Source: Closterium sp. Naga37s-1 (lineage: Eukaryota > Streptophyta > Zygnematophyceae > Desmidiales > Closteriaceae). From it: 64,000 bases of DNA. The stretch spans positions 1,763,001 through 1,827,000 of the forward strand of contig CANJKZ010000922.1 of NCBI GenBank assembly GCA_947471745.1, written 5' to 3'. Shown here piece after piece: positions 56,736-64,000 of this stretch (positions are counted from its first letter, which is position 1; every line of letters starts with the position of its first letter). The position numbers and the translations under genes are program-made. Below the pieces are notes generated by a model. That model was given only the letters and a program-made list of their open reading frames with translations. It ran no database searches and had not been told where the DNA came from.

Positions 56736-57986
56736 CTAGTGGGACAGGAGGCGACACGAGCAGGGGGGAGACTCAGGACCTGACCTAGACGCTGCAGCAA
56801 ACACCTGACTCGACACAGCTACCTGACCAGACGCAGCAACCGGGGGAGACTCTGTGGTCAGTGTGTACAGGCTCGACCCCGGTCGACGGGTAAACGTGGC
56901 CAAGTGGCGGCCCGTCTGAGCACACGAGCAGTGGGTCACTCGTTGACTCGCAGGAGTGAACTGGTCAACCCCTGCATCCTGAAGGTCAGCACCACTCACC
57001 AAGTTCGTAGAGAACGAGGGGAGGTAGAGACCAGACAGGGAGCCGGACGGGGCCGCCGGACACGGGAGGACAGTGGAGTAGCGAGCAAGAACAGGACCCC
57101 CAGAGGGGTCTGCAAGGGAGACCGCAACCGGCCAACTGAGCGGCGTAAGGGTGGTGCGGTCTCGAAAGAAGGAGCGGGAAGCACCCGAGTCGAGGGTGAA
57201 GGTATGCAAGACCTGTGCCGACGCGGTACCTGAGAGAGCAGACTCACCAGCACCTAGAGCAGCAGACTCACGAGTACCTGGAGCAGCAGACTCACGAGCA
57301 CCTAGAGCAGCAGCCTCAATACCCGGGTCAGGCGGAACACACACGTAACAGTCACCCTCAGCACTAATAGACACAGCATACATGGCAGCAAGAATAGCAT
57401 CAAAGTCAAGATCAAAGATAGCTACACCCGACCTGAGCAGATCACCCCAACGAGGGATCTCAGTGGCGTCCGGGAACTGGGCACGCCAGGCGTCTGTCAG
57501 GCGACCGAAGCAGCGCTGGGCGGCGTGCAGGCCGCCACACTGCTCTCCAGTGCCGTCGCCGGTGCGCAGGACGTAAGTACAAGGACCAGCACCCCCAGAC
57601 CCCTGGCGCCCCGCGCACCACTCACGAAGCTGCTGGGGCGACGGGGTCTCACGAGAGCGCTGCTGCTGCTGAGGTCCCCGCTGCACAGCTCCGCCTCTAC
57701 CAGCTCCACCTCCGCCGCCGCCGCCTCCGCCTCCTCCACCCCTCCCGCCACCGCCACCGCCGCCTCCACCTCCACCGCTGCCACCGAAGCCCCCACCTCG
57801 GCCACCACCCCCACCCCCACCCCCTCCTCCGCCTCCACCGCCACTACCGCCGCCCCAACCACCTCCTCCAGCACCCTTGCCCCGCTTGCCCTTGCTGGTG
57901 CGGCGCCTCTCACTAGGAGCAGACGCAGCGCTGACCGGCTCGGTGCCAACAAGGTCGACAGCAGCAGCAGAGGCAACGGAGGGCAA
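56736..57986 (-). pseudogene. gag(C-terminal) and protease of copia element 3
   Basis: Poly-Gly tract (~57680-57860), PSPQQLREWCAGR, non-canonical knuckle CTYVLRTGDGTGEQC GGLHAAQRC (C-X13-C-X3-H-X4-C), FGRLTDAWRAQF, spacer, protease TLDSGASRSFF. A TAG at ~56737 (Glu codon in sister copies, HETLLWHH) ends the frame before the integrase HHCC site. Confidence 0.9.
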
Positions 57987-57989
57987 AAG

Positions 57990-58668
57990 AGGAACGGGGG
58001 AGCACCCCTAAAAGAAAGGGGTACGGGGGTCACCACGAGAGGCTCCTACAGCGGTAATACTAGTCTCTGCTGCCAGGAGGCGCTCCTCGAGGAGGTCAAC
58101 AGTGAGGGTGGTAGGGCAAAGAGAGAGGAAGTGGTCCCTGACCGAGCGAAGAGTGTCAGGGAGTCGAGTGACTAGGTAGTAGAGGGTGATGTACATGGGG
58201 GGGGGTGTTCTGGGCGCAGAACTCAGCAGGAAGCGCAGCGCGGTAGCGAGTGTCACTAGTGCGGAGGTGCGTAATGAGGTCAGTGACTGTGGCAAAAGCG
58301 GCGAGGTCAGGGAACAGGTACGGTAGCATGAGGCGGCTAAGCGCAGCAGTGGCAGGGGAAGAGTAGCGTGCAACTACAGCATCGTACAGAGTCTTAGCAC
58401 TCTTGTACTTACTAAAGTGCGTGCGCTCAGTAGACGGTAGGTGACTACGCACAGCAAGGCGGGCAGCAGCATCGCGCGTGAGCCACTGCGAGCGAACAGT
58501 ACTGTCAGCATCAGCAGCAGGGGCAGTAGAGGCGCCAGACGTAAGATCAAACAGTGAGAGACCATCCCTGCTATCGCACTGAAGGAAAAGCTGCAGATCA
58601 TCTAGCCAGACATCGAAGTCAACCGCTCGACCCTCAGCATCAAAGGTAAGAAGACTAGGACTAGCCAT
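57990..58668 (-). pseudogene. gag N-terminal domain of copia element 3
   Basis: Starts MASPSLLTFDAEGRAVDFDV at 58668, then VWLDDLQLFLQCDSRDGLSL, SQWLTRDAAARLAVRSHLPS, KYKSAKTLYDAVVARYSSPA, the capsid-like helical region common to copia gags. At a run of nine C (58197-58205) the frame changes by one base to continue as MYITLYYLVTRLPDTLRSVR. A TAG at ~58012 (RTPFF-stop-GCSPVPL) then separates it from the Gly-rich part. Confidence 0.88.
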
Positions 58669-58799
58669 AATAGGAGCAGCAGCAGACTAGTAGCGGCAGC
58701 AGTGCAACTGAGCTAGGCAGGACAGCGCGACTCGGCAGGGCGGCTCGGCAAAGCAGTGCGGCTCGGCAGCGCGGCTCGGCCCTGCTATGCGCTTACCAG

Positions 58800-59590
58800 G
58801 GGCGGAGTCGAGGGAGGGCCGGGACTAGGTCGGGGCCGTGACAGGGCCGGGACAGGGTCGGGGCCGAGCAGGGTCCGGGACGGGGCAGCAACGGGGCCGG
58901 GACAGGGTCGGGGCCGGGGCAGGTCCGGGATGGGGCCGAGACGGGGCCGGGTAGGGCCGGGGCAGGTCCGGGACGGGGCCGCGACAGGGTCGGGGCCTGG
59001 GCAGGTCAGGTACGAGGCCGCGACGGGGCCGTGTAGGGGCGGCGTAGGGGCCGCGTAGGGGCCGCGCAGGGGCCGCGTAGGGGCCGCGTAGGGGCGGCGT
59101 AGGGGCCGAGTTAGGTCAGGGACGGGGCCGAGGCAGGTCAGGGACGGGGCCGCGACAGGGCCGTGTAGGGGCGGCGTAGGGGCCGTGTAGGGGCCGCCCA
59201 GGGGCCGCGTAGGGGCCGCGTAGGGGCGGCGTAGGGGCCGCGTCAGGTCAGGGACGGGGCCGAGGCAGGTCAGGGACGGGGCCGCGACAGGGTCGGGGCC
59301 GGGGCAGGTCAGGTACGGGGCCGCGTAGGGGCCGCGTAGGGGCCGCGTAGGGGCGCGCGAGGCGCCGGGTAGGTGTCGCGTAGGGGCCGCGTGGGGGCCG
59401 CGTAGGGGCCGTGTAGGGGCCGCGTAGGGGCCGTGTAGGGGCCGCGTAGGGGCCGCGTAGGGGCCGTGTAGGGGCCGCGTAGGGGCCGCGTAGGGGCGCG
59501 CTAGGCGCCGGGTAGGGGTCGCGTAGGGGCCTCGTAGGGGCCGCGTAGGGACGCGCTAGGCGACGAAGGGGCCACGTAGGGGCCGCGAAA
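58800..59590 (-). repeat. Minisatellite leader of copia element 3
   Basis: GGGGCCGCGTAG 12-mers and longer GGGCCGGGACAGGGTCGGGGC units, with a ~190-bp higher-order duplication (59040-59280). It sits between the primer-binding site and gag. Confidence 0.9.
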
Positions 59591-59690
59591 AAAAAGGTTT
59601 TAGGGCAGGGCGCGAGACTCGCTTCGGGCAGCTAAAAAAAAATCTGTTATGGTGGGCCCTTAGGAAGGAACGGTCCCATGAGGGAACCCG

Positions 59691-59818
59691 CTCTATACCA
59701 TGTGAGAATCAACAGGAATGGAATGAACTAGGAAAGTGTGAGATACAAATATGAAACCTGTACCCCTTAGTGTCTACCCCACTACAGCCTACATAGGCTA
59801 AGGCATATATATCTGACA
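59691..59818 (-). repeat. 5' LTR (59701-59818) and primer-binding site of copia element 3
   Basis: 118-bp LTR partner of 52804-52921. CTCTATACCA at 59691-59700 is the primer-binding-site complement. Confidence 0.93.
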
Positions 59819-60285
59819 TTTTTTTGGGAACTCTGAAATTCAGGGTTGATCATGAGCGTTACTCTGATTTGTCAGAGAAAACTGAACTTCTGAAAAAAAA
59901 AAAAACAAAAAAAAAACAACTCTGGACAATCAGTGTACCAATTTTTCCAACTCTGAATGTTCTCTCAAGTATTGAACCCACGCCTTTCGCGCTCCTTCAA
60001 AAACTACTACCGTTGTGCTATGCGCTCACCACTCATTGGGATATGCATTTATACTTAAGAAAGCCAAATTTGCTTGCCGTTTCCCTGTACCTTGTACAGG
60101 GAAAAATGCATTCGCCAGAAATTTACACTGGTCTATCAGAGTACGTAAAATCAAAACCCTGTTAAATTAGAGAAAACTTAACTTCCAAAAAAAATACCCA
60201 AAAAAGACTGAGTGACCCCCCAAAAACCACTCTGATTTTCAGAGAAAAATAGTAATTTACTCTGATAAAAAAACCCCTTGTTGGT
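59819..60285 (-). repeat. AT-rich segment with tRNA-like head and CTCTGA/TCAGAG words
   Basis: On the minus strand, TAGCACAACGGTAGTAG (A-box-like, ~60012-60028) is followed after ~42 nt by GGTTCAATAC (B-box-like, ~59974). The acceptor ends do not pair. On both sides are CTCTGA/TCAGAG words and A-rich runs (59896-59920). The composition fits a tRNA-derived SINE embedded in or contributing to the word-rich DNA seen at 14930-15127. Confidence 0.45.
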
Positions 60286-60289
60286 GCGT

Positions 60290-60755
60290 ATCAGCTTCTC
60301 CATGGTCTGATTGATCCTTTCTGTCTGGCCGTAGGTTTGCGGGTGGTCAGACGACGAAAACTGCAGGCGTGTGGCGTACTGTGCCTACGTCTCCTGCCAG
60401 AACTTTGACGTGAATTTCGGGTCTCGATCGCTGATGATCGCCGAAGAAACCCGTGTAGACGTACGACGGTGGAGATGAACAGCTTCGCTGTGTCTCAGCT
60501 GTGATCGTTGTGCGGAATGGTGCGAAATGCGCATTTTCGTTAATCAGTCAACGACGACCAACACCGAGTCGTTGCCACTTGCAGCAACTAGGAGCCCTGT
60601 GACAAAGTCCATTGTCACCTGTTGCCACGATCGTTCGGGTGGCTTGAGGGGCTGCAGCAATCCGGCTGGCCGTTGTCGCGACGACTTCATGGCTTGGCCA
60701 GTTGGGCATGATGTCACGTAATGTTGCACGTCCGTCAGCATGTCGGGCCTGCGGA
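60290..60755 (-). pseudogene. Ty3/gypsy integrase fragment
   Basis: Minus-strand frames give the zinc-binding end (RRPDMLTDVQHYVTSCPTGQ, with G for the second Cys of the usual CPTCQ), RSWQQVTMDFVTGL with the first catalytic Asp, VLVVVDRLTK-like sequence in pieces, and SDHPQTYGQTERINQTMEKL with the catalytic Glu. Frameshifts occur near 60540 and 60460. Both ends are truncated. Confidence 0.85.
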
Positions 60756-60759
60756 GAGT

Positions 60760-62322
60760 CACTACACAATGGGAGTGGACTACGGAGGAAGGCACGGGGC
60801 TGTGCGGGTGCTCGTGCCGCCCCTTGCTCGTGTCATGGAGGTCGCTCGTACCTCCATGATTCATGCGGCTGCCCCCCATTTTCTCTGGCCCCGTGTCTCC
60901 TTGCCGGAGACTTTGCCGACACTTCGTTGGACGGGGGAGGTTAGCGATGCGTTGCCAGGCGCGTCAGGGGGTCTGGGGCTCTCGTGCCTTTGTTCACGAT
61001 ACGTCCGTAGACAAGCTCTCCACCCGCGCTATTCCCTGCGTCTTCCTTGGCTTTCCCCCTGACGCGCCTGGCTGGCAGTTTTACCACCCCACCTCGCGCC
61101 GTGTCCTCTCCTCTCAGGACGTCACGTTTGACGAGTCAGTTCCCTTTTACCATCTCTTCCCCTACCGCTCTGCCCCTCCCCCGCCCACGCCGCTCTTTCT
61201 TGCTCCCGCTCCCCCTCCAGTAGACCCCCTCCCGCCCCAGGGTCCTGCTTGGTGTTGTGCCTGTTGAGGTAGACCCTCTCCTTGGTGTTGTGCCTGTTGA
61301 GGTAGCTGGCGACTCAGGTGCTGCTAGAGGTGCTGAGTCTGGGGATGTGGGGCCGGGGGGTGCGGAGCCTGGGGGAGCTGAGTCTGAGGGTGTCAGGTAT
61401 GGGGGTGCTGAGCCTGGGGGTGCGGAGCCTAAGGGTGCTGAGCCTGCGGGTGTGGTGACTGGGGGTGCTGAGCCTGAGGGTGTTGAGCCTGGGGGCGCTG
61501 TGACTGAGGTGCAGAGTCTGGGGGTGCTGAGCCTCGGGGTGCTGCTTTGCTGGAGACCCTACGAAGCCTAGAGCTACTGGGACTGAAGGCACTGGAGTTG
61601 GAGGCACTGGCGCTGGTGACACTAGAGCTGGAGGCACTGGCACTGGTGGCGCTGGAGCTGGAGGAGCTAGAGCTCGTGGAGCTGGAGCTGGAGGCACTGG
61701 CGCGGGAGGCGCTGGAACTGCAGGATCTGGAGCTGTTGACCATGGAGCTGGAGGTGGTAGGGCTGGGGGTGCTCGTGGTACTGGTGCTGGAGGCACTGTG
61801 CAGCCGCAACCATACTTCGTTCCCCTGCTTCAGCAGGTTCTTGGTGTCCCCTCTTCTACTGCCCTTACTACTGCCCTTACTACTCCCCTACTGTGTCCAC
61901 TGCCTGACCAGTCTCCCCACTGCCTGTCCCTTCTCCTTACTCTGAGCAGATCGGTGGCCTTACAGAGCGTCGTGAGCCTTCGTCTCGTCCTGCCTCCCCT
62001 GTTCGCACTACTCGCCGCGTTCCTCGTCCACGTCCTCCTCCTGTCCCCGGCACACACGCTATGGCACTTCGTCCTTCCTCTGTTCCACTGCGTGTTCCTC
62101 TGCCTGCTCCTCCTGAGTCTGCTCTTCCCGCCGTCCCTGACCCTAAATCTGACCGCGCTTGTGCTGCCCGTCCCACTGTCTCTCGTCTCCTCGCCCTTGT
62201 TGTCATTGACCCCTCTTTTGAGTCCACTGCTGTGTCTGCCCTCGTTGCTGAGCTGGTTGACTTTGCTGCTGCCTGTCGTCTAGACTACACCACGGCTCTT
62301 GCTGCTGAGTCTGAGTCTACCA
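60760..62322 (+). pseudogene. Short-LTR copia pol fragment (plus strand)
   Basis: Begins within integrase (VARTSMIHAAAPHFLWP), then a deletion, VWGSRAFVHDTSVDKLSTRA, CVFLGFPPDAPGWQFYHPTS, LFLAPAPPPVDPLPPQGPA, GGAEP-type repeats (61310-61540), Gly/Ala repeat (61550-61800), PYFVPLLQQVLGVPSS, and the pre-RT Ser/Pro region. It is interrupted at 62322 by the LTR of a minus-strand copia element. The LREWY motif is missing in this copy. Multiple frameshifts. Confidence 0.82.
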
Positions 62323-64000
62323 TGTTGAAAGTAATGAACTAGGATGGATGCATTGAACAGAAGTTGGGTACAAGTACTAACACTAGGTGGGTTGTACCCC
62401 TTATGGGCTACCCCACTATAGCCTATACAAATGGAAAAGCTATAATGTGCTAACACACCCCCATAGGCAAAGTGGGGGAGAACAAGTGGTCACAAGACCA
62501 GTCAAGAAAAGCAAAGCAAGCTCAGGGTGGATCACAAAGTCACCACGCACTCCGAGCACAAGCAAAGGGCCACAAGGCCAGTTCACATGCAGAGTTATAT
62601 AAAGAGAACAAACAACACAGTCATCATATCCTAGCAAGTGCAAGCATGAAGGTATATATATATATCACAGTACAAGCAGAGTCAAGCAGTAAGCAAGTGA
62701 GGCAAAGTAGGCACAAGGCCTAACACAGTAGAATAGCGCTGATGATCACCAGGCGGAAGTGCCTTGGTGAATATATCAGCAGTGTTGGCCCTAGTGGCCA
62801 CGTACGCAAGACGAAGCTGGCCACGCTGCTGCAACTCTCGAGCAAGGAAGTATCGCAGAGGGATGTGCTTCGTTCTGTGCTCCAGTCTTTGCTCCTGACA
62901 CAAGGCAATCATGGCCTTGTTGTCTACGTACAGAACTGGAGGCGAACAAGGCTGCTCTCCCAAGTCAGTCAGCAGGTAGGTGAGCCAGCGTAGCTCCTAT
63001 GCAGCCATGGCCCCTGCATAGATCTCAGCCTCACAACTGGAGCTGAGAACCAAAGACGAGCGGGTAGACCGCCAGGAAACAGAGCCGGAACCGAGGCTGA
63101 AGGTGTAACCCTGTGACGACAGCTGCGTAGCTGGGTCGTCAACCCAAGAAGCGTCTGCGTGACCAGTGAGGACAACTGGACCCCGTCCTCCAAGCACGAG
63201 CCCCATGCCTGGCGTACTGCACAAGTAGCGCAGTACCCTCTTCGCAGCATCCCAGTGCACCTTTCGGTGCCTCCCGGGAGCCACGTAGCGAGCCAGAAGG
63301 CTGAGAGGGTACGCGAGGTCAGGTCGTGTGCACGTCATCAGGTACATGAGGCAACCCACAAGCTCTGGGTACAGACCACTCGGCTCTACGGACTCGTCCG
63401 AAGGTGGAGCTGAGAGCGAGTGGCTGGTAGACAGAGGAGTGGGGTGTGGCGAGGAGAACTCGAAGCCGAAGCGCTGAAGGACCTAGTGCACCATGTGTCA
63501 CTGAGTCAGGGTGATGGTGCGCCGTGCTCTGTCCCGAGTGATCTGCAGGCCAAGATAGCTGCGCAGTTCACCCAGGTCAGAGCAGGTGTGTCTCTTCTGC
63601 AGCTCCGACTTCACAAGGGTCAGTGCCTCAGTGGCAAAGACCAGGTCGTCAACGTAGAGGAGGACGTAGAACGGCGGCAGCAACGAGTCGGTGCGTAGAA
63701 AGAGCGACGGGTCAACAGTAGCAGGAGCAAACCCAAGAGCCGCAAGTGTAGTCCTCAGTGTGTCGTGCCACTCGCGAGGTGCCTGGCGGAGACCGTAGAC
63801 TGGCCGCCGAAGACTCCACTGAATACTTGCAGGAAAAGACTCAGTGAAGCCTCGAGCAACGTAACGCGCCTTGAAGGCACGCGGAGAACCCGGCGACCGT
63901 TTCACCCTGAAGATCCACATGCCATCGACTATGTTCGCCCCAGGTGGGGGAACCTCGTCGATGTAAGTGCCTGTGGACTTCCAGGATGCCATCTCGGCAT
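62323..64000 (-). mobile_element. Short-LTR copia element, 3' part (runs off the window)
   Basis: 3' LTR 62323-62455 (TGTTGAAAGT...GTGCTAACA on plus), 3' UTR, RNase H and RT. It is inserted in the plus-strand copia fragment. The five bases left of the LTR are TACCA, the predicted target duplication. Confidence 0.9.
62682..64000 (-). pseudogene. RT-RNase H of the right-edge copia element
   Basis: RT from 63992 leftward: MASWKSTGTYIDEVPPPGAN, GMWIFRVKRSPGSPRAFKAR. About 80 codons are then missing (YVARGF joins directly to TESFPASIQWSLRRPVYGLR), removing the FLQG/Asp-containing palm motif. YVDDLVFATEALT follows with a small deletion. A stop lies near 63498. RNase H continues from 63359 with a stop near 62997, and the C-terminus (62963-62682) ends normally. 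Non-functional. Confidence 0.87.

Larger units (their letters stand above)
52804..59818 (-). mobile_element. Full-length short-LTR copia element 3
   Basis: Two 118-bp LTRs at 59701-59818 (5') and 52804-52921 (3'), differing at about two positions, enclose leader, gag, protease, integrase, linker, RT and RNase H in order. The primer-binding site TGGTATAGAG (minus, 59691-59700) directly follows the 5' LTR. The flanks (GTTTG left, TTTTT right) do not match, so no target duplication was found. Near-identical LTRs imply recent activity, yet the coding region has at least two stops and two frameshifts. Confidence 0.93.

Noticed and set aside
52799..59823. Target-site duplication for copia element 3
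   Set aside because: The five bases on each side (GTTTG and TTTTT) differ, so none is claimed.
59960..60035. Functional tRNA gene
   Set aside because: A- and B-box-like words are at the right spacing, but the acceptor stem and T-stem ends do not pair. Kept only as a tRNA-like/SINE candidate.

Overview
This is nuclear DNA from a green-lineage eukaryote. The three host genes have many small exons with GT-AG introns. They encode a tRNA m1A58 methyltransferase catalytic subunit (TRM61), a chloroplast-targeted homologue of cyanobacterial thylakoid protein slr0575 (DUF2854), and a Golgi-type glycosyltransferase resembling plant xyloglucan fucosyltransferases (GT37). The plastid transit peptide plus a GT37-like enzyme point to a streptophyte (charophyte alga or early land plant). 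The species cannot be named from the sequence alone. About 70% of the window is LTR retrotransposon.

Layout. 1-15127 is a nested stack. A Ty3/gypsy element (12371-~14800) was hit by a short-LTR copia element (remnant 11260-12370). That was hit by a long-LTR copia element (1-2440 plus 9284-11259), which was then hit by a short-LTR copia element (2441-9283, TSD TTCAC). 15128-20945 is a complete but coding-defective copia element (TSD AATCA). 21295-30215 is a host island with TRM61 and the DUF2854 gene, both on the minus strand. 30216-31717 holds upstream DNA, an LTR scrap and a SINE-like sequence. 31718-42345 is a second stack: a plus-strand copia element (TSD CACTG), a minus-strand element inserted in its 5' LTR, a large deletion, and a solo LTR (TSD GCTCG). 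42450-~45640 is a 5'-truncated copia element. 45675-50859 is the GT37-like gene. 50860-52803 is AT-rich and non-coding. 52804-59818 is a full-length short-LTR copia element. 59819-64000 holds a tRNA-like/AT-rich segment, a gypsy integrase fragment and two further nested copia elements.

Two themes stand out. First, in all three host genes the introns carry partial copies of the adjacent exon-intron junctions, sometimes as one degenerate copy and sometimes expanded into minisatellites (for example about 12 copies of a donor site). This looks like repeated tandem duplication at splice junctions driving intron growth. Second, the short-LTR copia family has unusual architecture. Its LTRs are only ~118-136 bp, and a GC-rich minisatellite leader lies between primer-binding site and gag. 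Gag carries a non-canonical C-X13-C-X3/4-H-X4-C knuckle, an LREWY motif occurs both in gag and in the integrase-RT linker, and that linker is an expanded Gly/Ala repeat. No autonomous element is evident: every copy has stops, frameshifts or truncations, although the RT-RNase H block at 39873-41984 is open.
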